From: Phytopythium helicoides
Taxonomy: Eukaryota; Oomycota; Peronosporomycetes; Pythiales; Pythiaceae
Length of the DNA: 64,000 nucleotides
NCBI GenBank assembly: GCA_024867545.1
Contig: JANFNE010000017.1
Span: 211,001 to 275,000, forward strand
Direction of reading: 5' to 3'
Within the stretch, counting starts at the first letter, position 1. Every line of letters begins with the position of its first letter. The notes under the pieces are model-generated. The model did not search any database. It was given only the letters and a program-made list of their open reading frames with translations, and had not been told where the DNA came from. The position numbers were made by a program, and so were the translations under genes. This document shows, piece after piece, positions 44,788 through 55,600 of this stretch.

Positions 44788-45800
44788 GGCGAATGAGTGC
44801 GGAGGAGGGATGGAGTGGTTGGTGCGGAGTGTTCGGTGTGTTGATGTGCTCCGAGTGAATTGAGTTGTGAGAGGATGTGAGGATCCTGAGCTGGGAAGTC
44901 GTGACACTGTGCTGATCCTCTCTTTCGCTTGTAAGCAGACATCTACCGACGGCACAATTGGAGCTTGATGAGTGGATTGAATTGCGGTCGGAGCATGGTA
45001 TGCGAGCGGGTAGACACGCGCCAGTCATTGGGGGCGAAGACGCCTGCGGCGTGTGCCGGAGATCATTGCGCAGCGCTGGTCATCCGTCTCCTCGTCCAAG
45101 TCCACGCATACATGATCACACTGTAGGCTTCTAGACCACCGAGGTGCCGCCCATCGCGTTGGCCGCGGCAGACGGTGATGATGGAGGAGAGTACCGTGGA
45201 TTTGTCGCGTCCAGCTCAGCCCCAGCTGTGATTGGGCGGTTCAAAGTGACGGCGCTCGGATGTTCGCCCTATCAGAAGTTCCCGTTCCCGATCGTACATT
45301 GCACCAGTCGTGACTGGCGCTGTCAAGGATCATTCGTTCGTGCAGGCTCGTTTAGCGTACATCTCCAAACAGCTCGCTGGTGGTCCATCATCCTGACGTT
45401 ACGGCACTGCTTCGGTGCCAGGGTCTCCGATGGGAGTGTTGATACAGTCCAGAACTCGTCACGCCACCAGTGTTCGCGAGTCTCTATCAGCACTCTGTGG
45501 ATTGCTCCTGCCCCCTTTGATGAGTGGACACCATCTACAACGTCCAGACATTCAGGCGAGCTGATGTCTGCGTTCCCCTCGACAAATCGCTTCCGAGCGA
45601 GCTTCGCTCCTCCGTCCGAATTAGCCTGACGCTCTATGGCGTGGCGTTCCCAGGGCCAGTCGACAACACGAATTAACGACGCAGGTATCACTACTTGACA
45701 GTCAAACGGACATGCCCGATGACCGAGGCGCCTCCCTCACTGGGTTCCTCATTTCCAATCTCGCCGCCTCCGCCTTGCTTCGACCTCGGCTCCAGCGAGC
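44788..45800. other. intergenic region between TauD copy 2 and the transporter
   Basis: It contains the duplicated proximal promoter (44788-44930) and the diverged upstream block (about 45228-45300) shared with TauD copy 1. Open frames on either strand at 45144-45691 have no recognisable features and no support. Confidence 0.45.
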
Positions 45801-47702
45801 ATGGTGCGCAAGCAGATTTCATCATCGCCGCTTCTGACGCCGTCCAAGGCAGTTACCCCTCTCACCGAGGATGTTGGCCAAATCGACACTCGCCCCTGGG
45901 ATGAGCGGCCGTCCAAGTATGCGGTCGACGTGATCAAGAAGGTCTGCATCTTCATCTTCATTGCTGCCGTGTGTGAGGAGACGACCCACTACGCCGTCGT
46001 CCAGTCTCTCAAGAACTTCTTCGTCAAGCTTGGATGGTCGAACAAGGGATCCAACTCCATGAAGACGACCTTCGACTCGATCTGCCAATTCGCGTGCATT
46101 TTTGCCGGTTTCTTTTCGGACGAGAAACTCGGCAACTTCAAAACTCTGCTCACAGCCTCATCAATCAATGCTGTTGGTCTTGCTCTCATCGTCATTGCTG
46201 CAATTCCAGCCGTGCTGGCTAGCGCCACGGCGAGTAAGATCATCTTCAACGTTGGTCTGTTCCTCGGCGTTGGATTGACGCAGATCTCCATTTATTCGCT
46301 GACGGTCTCGTTCGGTGGAGATCAGTTCTCGCCCAAGGCGCCGCCTCAGCAGAAGGCCACGTTCTTCACTATCCACTACTGGGCTGCCAAGTTTGGCACT
46401 GCGTTCGCGTACCTTGTGTTCCCCACAGTCTCATCCCACGGCATCGAGGGACTCATTCCGGCTGAGTACGGCTACTTCACTGTGTACCTGATCGCGTGCT
46501 TCCTGACGCTCGTCATCGTTGTCGTGCTCACTACTACACGTAAGCGCTACGTCAAGCTTCCCCCGACGAGCCAGTCCATTGGTGTTGTCATCAATATTGT
46601 GCTTCACCGTACGCGCTCCAACTTCAAGGCCCAGATGATTGTACTCGGTGCTCTCTGCTACATCGGAGCTATGATTCTCAACATTCCTGCGGCTTTCTTG
46701 TCGGACCACGGCAGTGTCGGAAACAACTTGTCCTATGTGTCTGGCGCGCTCTGCTTGTTTGGAACGTCGCTCTGGGTCTACTTTGGTCGCGATTCTGAGT
46801 TCATGGAGGCGTCCAGGGAGCACTTTGACTCTGAGCTTGTTGATGGAGTCAAGAAAGTTGTGCGCGTGCTTCCCTTCAATGCCTTCAACGCGTTCTGGTG
46901 GATGTGCCAGAATCAGCGAGCCAACAACCAGACTACGACGCAGCAGACAGATGTGCGTCTTGGCAGCAGCGTCGATGCCATGCAGCTGCCTGCGGCAACG
47001 ATTCAGATGTTCAACCCCTTCTCAGCCATCTTCTGGGTGCCAATCCTGTACAAAGGCGTCTTCCCGCTCTACGAGCGCATCACTGGGCGTACTGTGACGC
47101 ACTTCGGCAAGATCTTCACGGGATACCTTGTTGCGGCCTTTGCCATGTTCTGGTCGGGATTCTACGAGATCATTCGTCGCGGCGCTGGACCACTCACATA
47201 CGTGGACGACAGCGGAGAGACACAGTACATCCTGAACAGCGAGAGTGGCAAGATCATGAACGACATCGGCTGGTACACGGCGTTGCCGCAGTATCTGCTC
47301 GTGTCGCTTGCTGGCGCTTTCATTGTGATTCCGACGTACGACATTTGTTACTCGGAGGTGCCGCAGCGCATGCGCAGCACGTCGATCGCTCTCGGATTTT
47401 TCGTCATGTCAATCGGCAGCACCCTCATGTCTTCGATTGTGCTGCTTTTTGGTAGTTACATCCCCTCCAACCTCAACAACGGCCACATGGAGTACATGTA
47501 CTACGCGACGGGAGCAGTCCAGCTCGTCGCAACTTTCTTCTTCTGGATTGTCATTCGCAGCATGAGGCTTGGCACCGGTCCGCTGAGTGGAGACGTTGTG
47601 GACGTGGACGTTGAGCGCAAGAGTGTCATCTCTAAGAGTCTTCAGGTCGCGCCTGCTACTACCACCAAGAGCGACGCCACTGGCTCTGATAGCAACGCAT
47701 AA
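45801..47702 (+). CDS. POT/PTR-family proton-coupled transporter
   Basis: This intact, intronless 633-residue membrane protein has about 12 hydrophobic spans and the layout of the proton-dependent oligopeptide transporter (POT/NPF/PTR2) branch of the major facilitator superfamily. After a 45-residue cytosolic start, TM1 contains FIFIAAVCEETTHYAVVQSL, the position of the usual ExxER proton-coupling motif, here CEETTHY. TM4-5 carries FGGDQFSPKAPPQQKATFF, the POT signature FGxDQF. Later segments include the long central loop (about 46830-46990) and the C-terminal GAFIVIPTYDICYSEVPQRMRS, typical of POT TM10. Family substrates are di/tripeptides, nitrate or other small solutes. It is plasma-membrane or vacuolar by family. 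It lies about 1 kb from the TauD pair, which could suggest linked nutrient uptake, but direct evidence is lacking. Confidence 0.88.
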   Translation: MVRKQISSSPLLTPSKAVTPLTEDVGQIDTRPWDERPSKYAVDVIKKVCIFIFIAAVCEETTHYAVVQSLKNFFVKLGWSNKGSNSMKTTFDSICQFACIFAGFFSDEKLGNFKTLLTASSINAVGLALIVIAAIPAVLASATASKIIFNVGLFLGVGLTQISIYSLTVSFGGDQFSPKAPPQQKATFFTIHYWAAKFGTAFAYLVFPTVSSHGIEGLIPAEYGYFTVYLIACFLTLVIVVVLTTTRKRYVKLPPTSQSIGVVINIVLHRTRSNFKAQMIVLGALCYIGAMILNIPAAFLSDHGSVGNNLSYVSGALCLFGTSLWVYFGRDSEFMEASREHFDSELVDGVKKVVRVLPFNAFNAFWWMCQNQRANNQTTTQQTDVRLGSSVDAMQLPAATIQMFNPFSAIFWVPILYKGVFPLYERITGRTVTHFGKIFTGYLVAAFAMFWSGFYEIIRRGAGPLTYVDDSGETQYILNSESGKIMNDIGWYTALPQYLLVSLAGAFIVIPTYDICYSEVPQRMRSTSIALGFFVMSIGSTLMSSIVLLFGSYIPSNLNNGHMEYMYYATGAVQLVATFFFWIVIRSMRLGTGPLSGDVVDVDVERKSVISKSLQVAPATTTKSDATGSDSNA

Positions 47703-47826
47703 AAGCTAATTCACGAATGGTTTGTGTTTCGTGACTGGCTAACATTGATTGAAGTCGTTTGATTACACAAAAGGCAGCTAGAAAACGAGATAAAGAGAGA
47801 GAAACCCGCCTTGACAAACAGTGCAA

Positions 47827-49423
47827 TCAACACACCATCCCGCGCGCAAGAGGCGGGGTTGCCTTGAACTTGCCTGCATCGGTGATAGTCAACATACCAT
47901 TCTGTTCAGGACGTTCAGGAAGTAAAAGTTTGTGCTTACCTGGAACGTTTGCGAGTGCAGCCATCGCAAACCCTGCGCTTGGGTTGCGACTGTTGCGTTG
48001 GGTAGTACTATACCAGTCGACAAAGTGGAAAACTGGCCCGCTGATTCCTTCGAGCGGCTGCATTTCTCGCGGTAGAGTCTCCAATGCGTCCCACGGGCCG
48101 TCTCCGACTCCAACAACGACAATTGCTGCTCCAACATCACAATATTGAGGATAAGTAAAGCGCTACCTATTGTATCGAATCGCAGGGTTTCACAAACGCA
48201 CCAATTGGGAGCTTGGAAGCTTCAAGGATGGCAGCTGCGGTGTCTGTTTCATTTGTGGCCGAGCCGCTCGTGATAATGACGAGTACGTGCGGCTTTTGAG
48301 GCTCATTTTTTGCGTATTCGGTGGCCTTCCGTATTGCGGGAGCAAAGTTCCTTGGTCCGGAGCACTTCAGTGTTGGTGCAATATTTCTGTAGCTCGATAG
48401 AAGCTCTAAAACACTGCTGAAACCGGTTGATTCTGATGGAAAAAGCGGGAAGCAGCTTTGAGTTTCCGACGTTGTGTCCCCGAAGCCGAACGCGGGGATT
48501 GACTCAAGACTACTAGCTCGGAACGGCTCGAGTACTTGGCCAACAGTCGAGATTACGCTCTGTGTTTGTGCCTCAGTGTCAGTGAGTTGATTCTCGTGAC
48601 CCTCTGCTTCCAGTCATACCTCGTAGGGGTTCATTGATGCTCCAGAAAAGTCGATATCGTGTAGGTTTCGTCCACTAAATGTCTTCTCACCGTTCCACTG
48701 CGAGAAAAGTCGTTTGGATATCAGCTTTATCGACCTCAGACATTCAACCGCACGCAGACGCACTCGATTAGCTCTCGAAAAGTCCACCTAATCCACCAAA
48801 CGCCTCTATCAGCGATGTAAGTTTCCGGCGCACTGGAGGTATTGAACACTCACTGCAATGATAGGTCTGCACCACTCAAGCCCAGCAGTCCTGTTCCGCA
48901 AACGGTTAGCTCCTACATTCACCAGCCGCCCCTTTGCAAGTTCGCACCTGAGCTCCCATTGAACCTGGTCTGCACACAATGTAGTGAATAAAAAGTGCCA
49001 TGCCCACTCACATTTTCACACCTCACCAATGGTCTCGTAGCGGTTAGGCATCAACCGCAGTCGCATCCACGCATCTCCTATCGACGCTGCTTCATCGTCC
49101 GACGACTCGTCCTTCAGCCCTCGGAAAGCCGCAGTACTCTGAATCGACAGCGTCGAGTCCCGACGAGACACCATGGACGTGTTCGAGCGACTGGACGCCA
49201 CGAGCGTGGAGTTGCTGATCCCCGTGGACGAAGAGGACGTCGACGACATGCTCTCACGGTGGCGCATGCCTCCAGAGCTGCGACTGGAGCCGTGCGAGCG
49301 CGCCTCCCGACTCTTTCGGTGCTTGTCCTTGGACCCAGGCGTGCGCCGCTCGACCATCTGCATCGGATGCATCGCCCTGGCACCGGAGCTCCCGCCGCCA
49401 CTGCTGCTCTGCTCGTTGCCCAT
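47827..49423 (-). CDS. copine/RGLG-like VWA protein, divergent member (copy F)
   Basis: The start at 49423 gives MGNEQSSSGGGSSG, again with a glycine-2 myristoylation context, but the N-terminal region is extended to about 130 residues and rich in Ser/Arg before LMPNRYETIG. Downstream small exons carry the shared gene structure, including a GLSGADL-type segment, [26 protein letters not shown] (about 48500) and a later exon with [17 protein letters not shown] and [30 protein letters not shown]. The usual last exon EQYxTIRxLG is not found: after the final GT-AG signal the frame would start EWYVD, or reading through the intron gives a stop at 47827. The C terminus is therefore uncertain. It is the most divergent of the family and is not part of the palindrome. 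Confidence 0.7.
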
Positions 49424-49669
49424 GGAGAAAAACTCCGAGTGAGCTCCTCGAGAAAATGGGTGGAGCATTTAGTTAGTGGCTACATGGCTACACCCCAAGA
49501 TTCGAGTCACCCAAGTGTCCTATACTTTGTCCGAGTCAAAAAGAGTTTGCAAATGCAGCGGCATAGTTTGTCGAGCATAAAACACGCAACACGCCGAGAT
49601 TCGACCTGTTTCAGCTCTTTTTGGGCACCCACGGGTGCTTGACTTTGACCCAGTTGAAGTCTACGTGAG

Positions 49670-52600
49670 CTAGATCCACGGAGCCCAACCAGGAAACAGG
49701 CGGCACAAGTTGCGTGGGTCCTGGGCCTCCGAGATGAGGTGCTTGACCTGTCCTTCAATGCTCAGAGCGTTCCCGTTCGGGTCCTCGAAGCCTTCGAGCT
49801 TTTGCCGCACACGCAGCAAAGCTCGCGCCGCCGCATCGTTGCTGGCACCGTCTTCCTCCTCTTCGTCTTGCTGATCACCAGATGCGTTCAATCCGTTGTC
49901 AATGCCGCCCTGATCATCCTTCTGCAGCCGTAGAGCCTTGAGTGGCGACAGCATCCAGCGGTAGAGCGGGTCATGCACGAACACCTCGAGGATCGTCACG
50001 ACGGAGGCAGTCTTGGCGCGCAAGAGCTGCAACGTGACCTCGCAGCAACGCGAAAATACGCCATCGCAGCCCGAGACACCCATACCGTCGACCATATCGC
50101 GAGTGAGTCGGAAGGGCACCGTCTCAGGGGTCAACAACGCCATTCCCTGATCAAACACAACCCCGAAGTCGATGTGGACGAACTCGGCCGTCTCCTCATG
50201 CATCAAGATGTTTTGTGCGTGTCGATCACCGATACCAAGGATGTACCCGACAATCGACGTCACAGCCACACTTCGCACGTAGGCGAGTCGTCGCGAGTAC
50301 CACGTAGCTGGGTCGGGGAACTTCTCCAGGAAGAAATGGTGAAAGACAGGAGTAAAGCGCGCCTCAATTTGCTTGTATGCCTTCAGCTTGTCTGGCGCAG
50401 CTTTTAGGTGCGACCGACAAGCTGCATGCCGCCATTCGTGCGGGTGATAGCGCTCGTGCGCACCCATCTTCTTCGACGACCGAGTGACGAGGTAATCGCC
50501 GAAAGGCATCGTCTTGTCGACCCACTCGAGCACACCAGCGGCAGGCGAGAGCGGCACAACGCGGTACGTGACCAAGCGAAGTTTCCGCTTTCGAGTCTGC
50601 TCACTCTCTTTCAAAAACTGATTTACCGTCTCGAAGACTTGCTCGATGACCAAATCTTGTCGCGTGTCGTCCAAACCCTTAACAAGCTGCTTGTACCGAA
50701 GTCCGTTCGAACCACTACAGTGCAAGATCTTGGGTCGGTGAAGACCACTATCTGTGATGGAAAACGTTGATGCGAACGACTGAATGCGTACAACGCGTGA
50801 GTAATCCATGTCAGCGCGCGGAGGAATCGTCAACGTCAAAATGGCGGGTAGAGAGTCGCGGTTTCCTCCTCGGCGAGAGAGCTCACGAAAGCATTGCTCA
50901 AAGTTGGGCAAGCGTTCACGACCACTTGAGCGCACACTCGAGTTAATTATCGGCACATGAGCCAGTCGGATATCCTTGATGTTCTTCTGCTGGTATTGCT
51001 CAGTGTTAAGAAGAGCTAGCTGAATGTACAGGTTAGCAAGCGTGTCTTGTGCCTCAATCAACTCGCGCTGATCGGTGCGACGTAGTGCATCCAAATACTG
51101 TCGTGCGATAGCCGATTTTGTGTCACCCACGTTGGTTCGGAAGGCTCGTGCATTCTTGCCAGCTGCGTCACTGCCATTCTTGAGCGCAATCAACTGGATT
51201 AAGGTGTGGTGTGGGTGCTGTTGGCATAGTTTGAGAACTAGCTCACTCAGTGCATCCTGAGTCACCTTTGGTGAGCTCTCTCCGTCACCCGACATGGTCA
51301 CGCCACTCCCAATGCGAGAGATAATTTGGTATGACAACGGTACGAACTTGTACGACGGTACAGTCTCGATCAGGTCCTTCATGGTAGCATCTACAGTCTC
51401 GTTGGAGTAGTTTGCAAACCACAGCGACACAACCTTGAACACAGTTGCGAGCTCTCCTCTGGTAGACATTCCAAGACCTTTTCCATAATGACTCAGTGCC
51501 CCAATCAGGAACAAATCGACCGACTGCTCGACGCTTGCGCGCTCAGCTTTGTCATGTTCAACTTCTCGTTCAAGCCCAAGGATGTGCATGCGGTTCGCGT
51601 CCTGGAGCTCCTGACGCATCGCTTTACACGCCGCTAGCTCTTTTGAACGAGCTTCTGCAACCTTCTTGCCAGCTAGCCACTCACACGACTTGATACGGGC
51701 GTTTACTTGCTGGTGCATTTCACCCATATATTCAGCTAGTGCTAAATGAGCCTTCGCCGCTTGACTTATGCGATCAGCAAACGATGCTGCATCCATTGCC
51801 TCAACAAGATTAGTCGCGCGCTTGAAGTATTCATCAATGATCACTTGTGAGCTCTCCGACCTTTGCGCAGCAATCCATTTCCCAGTTACAGTTAGGACAT
51901 TGATTTGGAGCAGCATCAAATCGGACAGATCAGTTGCAGTCAGTGGCTGCTGCAAGTACGAGTCCACTTCGATGCTCACTTGTTTTGCCGTCCAAATGGC
52001 ACTGCGTCCTTCTTGCTGGCTCCACAAAAGTTTCGCGCGCTGCATTTTCCACTGCAGGACCTCAAACACATTCAAAAGATTACGATCCTTGAGCTGCTCG
52101 AGGCGCAGCAATGCACTGTATGCGATAGCCACACGTTTTGCCTTTCGTCCACGAGCTGCAAGAGAGAGATATAGCTTGGAGAGCGCACTCGCCGATTCAG
52201 GAGATGGATCAGCGGTCTTGATAAGAACTTCTTCGACTGCCAGCAAGTTGTCGATCGTATCAAAGTCCTTACGAACCTGTGTATGCCTCTGTTGCCACGA
52301 TTCAAGGAAGGTTGACATGTCTAGACTTACTGGTGTCGCGCTAGAGGAACCAAACCCTGTTCTCGGTGCATCAAAGACTCTTCGTTGATTGCCTTCCATG
52401 GCAACTGCAACTTCCTCGATTTCTCGGATAGACTGGAGGTATCCTAGCGCACGATACGACTCCTGGGTTGTCTCTAGCCCACTAAGACTGAGTTGGAGAG
52501 TTTGGAGGATCTGCATCTTCGCCTCCGATGTGATATTTGAGAGGGTTTTGAAGTCGCGGTGCACAATTGCTTTCAAAGACTCAAATAACATTTTCTGGTG

Positions 52601-55600
52601 AGAATACACGGGCTGGTGAAGATCGGAGGCGTGCAAAGACTCACTTCCCGATTCAATGTCGGTTATAACAGCATTCCACTGCATATTCTTCCATGCGCGT
52701 TCATATTTGTAGTCGAGAGACGACGTCGACAGCCGACTGGTATTGCCGCTAGAGACCGCTTGACCGACCGATGCCATGTACCCCTCAAGTAAATGGTTAT
52801 ATCCTAGCTTCTGGAGAGATAGCAGCATGCCCTCCTGCGCTCGGATACTAGAGCCGCCCGAGAACTGGAGCATCACATCGAACAAAGGAAGTGTCCTTGA
52901 GTAATCCCCTTCTTGGCTGTACGTGACGAGCTGTGAGCCAAATGTTCGTCCATCACTCACGCCATACACTCCGTCAATGTTACTATCGTGTTTGTACGCC
53001 TCGACGAGCACTTGCCGAAACTCGGCGCTGGATGCTTCATTGTCAAATACCGGATGAGACAGCGGCAGCACCTCTCCGTAAGTATGTTCGATCCACATTT
53101 CCACGTATTGCATTGCGGAGAATGGCATCTTCACGCTAACTGCTGCGCGTGCGATGTCCAACAGGTCTACATCGAGGATACATCCGTAGGAAGGTTTCTG
53201 CTGCGGTGTTTGCGACCCTGATGTAGCTTTCCCCTTCGTCTTGGTTGGGGCTCGGACGGTGCTAATGAACTTTACTTTTTCGGTTTCACGGAGAAAGTTG
53301 ATAGCATGTAGAACAGTCTGCACTACTTCAGCACGCGGTGCACTTGCACCGTCAAGTGCTACAACACCGTTTTCTGCGAGATAATCACGACCAGCTTCTT
53401 TCACAATCCAACCAACGCCATCATTAATGTCAGCCCGTACTTGACGGAGTCGATTTGCAGCATTCGCGACGTCAGGACTCTCGTTTGAGTCCAGCTCAGC
53501 GTCGAAGATCGTCCAAACCAAGTAGGGAAACGCAAAAACCGCTAGGTCTGCACGCATTGTCATAAGACTACGACACGATTGCAGGATCAAATCTGGCGTT
53601 TCCTCAGCCAAAGTGGCAGATATTGCACAAATCCATGCTTGAAAATCCATGGAGGTGCTTTGACGCCACAAATCAGATAATGTTGTACGAGTAACAGTAA
53701 ACATTGGCCATTCAGGAGATATCCCAATGGAGGCAGACCAATCCGCCGTGGTCTCAGCGTAAAACTCACTCAGAAATTGCCTCAGATCTTTGTCCTTGCT
53801 TTGAGAGTGAGCCCAAAGACCTTCATTTGTGCCCTGAATTCTTCGGAGCGCGATCAGTGCCTCAGAGATAACGTTGGCACGTGCTTGACGCTGCTCAAAT
53901 AACAAAGAGCTTAGCCACGCTACAACTTGCTCGTGCATTAAGGTGAGAAAACTGGGAGACGTCTCACAGAGCGCTCCTCGCTGGAATCGATATTGAAAGA
54001 GCCGTGACAACTCTCTCACATCCGCACCAGGGCTCAACTCGAACTCGTGAGAGTCGAGGGCTCCAACATCGCCTAGTGCGTCAGCGATACTGATGAGAAC
54101 GCTGTCATGAGGATGCTCACTAGCTGAGTGATTAGCATCCCTCCAGCTACGATATAGAAGGACGTGAGCAAGTTTCCCAGCCGAACGAACGAGCTCTGCG
54201 TGGTCTTGGGGTCTAGATGATTGCCTTAAGGTGTGGATGCTTGAGGAAACCTTTGATAGACGAACCACTTCGCTAGACAGTCGCTGGTGAAGTCCACTCA
54301 TAGGTCGGGCAGGAGCTGGCGGAAATCCTTCCACTCGTGAAGTTGACCCAAACGCCCCACGAGAGCGGTAAAACCTTGCCTCGCTATTGGACTCCCACTC
54401 GATAAACTTCCGTAGGTACTCGCTTGCCTGAATGGATGAGGGTGGGGCGGAAGCAAACACCTCAGCATCGTGATACTTCATTGGAGCGCCCTCGTCATCT
54501 GCTAGTGTTGAGCGACTTGCATCAAGAATAGAGTCGAGCTTATCCAAGCATGTACTGACACCCTTGGGGACTGCGTGGACATCTTGAGCAAATTTGCCTA
54601 AACTCGCCATGTCATTACAAATTGCAAACACCACCCACTCCAAGTGCCCTTGGTCGTCCTCATCCAAGTACAAATGCTTTTTCAGTCGAGTCTGGTCGCT
54701 TGAACAGCCGCAAACCATCAAGATGTCTCCGATTTCTTCCACTACGAGTGATAAATACCTTCCAAAAGTGTCCGTCGTCTTCATGAATGTTTCGCACAGT
54801 TCGCGAACGAGGAATGTAAGGCTGCGTGCTACCCGCTTTCGAGGACGGCGGGTTAATTGCTTGATAGCCTGGAAGCAAATCACAAGGACTAAACGTTGCA
54901 GAACAGCATTCTTGTCCAAAAAAGGCAGGACAGAACGAGCAAAATGCTGGAAGCAATCCACAGCCCGCTCGGCACACGGGGTAAAATGCGACGACTGCAA
55001 CAATAAAAGGTATAAGCGACCAAATAGCGCTGATAGATCACGCAGTTGCCAGTTGAAGCCTTCAAAAATATTCTTCATGCATGCGATGGCCTCTGCCCAT
55101 AGCGCACCGCCTTCCAGAAATACGCTATCGCTCTCACCGTCATCCTCGTGGTGCTGTCCCCAAGGCAACCAGCGAGGATCTGTGAGACCCATCACAACAA
55201 ACTGCGTGAGCTTTCCAATAATCTGTCCGTAAGCAGTTGTTGATATCCTTTCGGGCATTGCGTTCTTTAACTGTTGGTCAGCGAGCACTTGCAGATCCTT
55301 CAATCCGGAAGCCTTGAATATCAATGAAAATGCAACCAAGTCTAATGGAAGCTGCGTGTTTACAGCTGATGTGCGTTCGATTTCATCTGACACATCTTGC
55401 GCTTCAGCAACCAGTTTAGCCAATTCGTGCACGAGTGAGAACGCCTCAGTTTCCTTCAATGAACTTGAACCTTCGATCGAACTTGCAAGGACGGTGAGCG
55501 GGAAAATGACGTCCATTTTCTCGACGAAGTGATCTAGACCACCACGATTTGTACGCCGGTTTGCTTGATCTTCGTCATTCAATGCGCCAAATGGAAACTT

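Noticed and set aside
45323..45691. 122-codon minus-strand open frame upstream of the transporter
   Set aside because: No recognisable domain or start context, and part of it overlaps the duplicated upstream block of the TauD gene.
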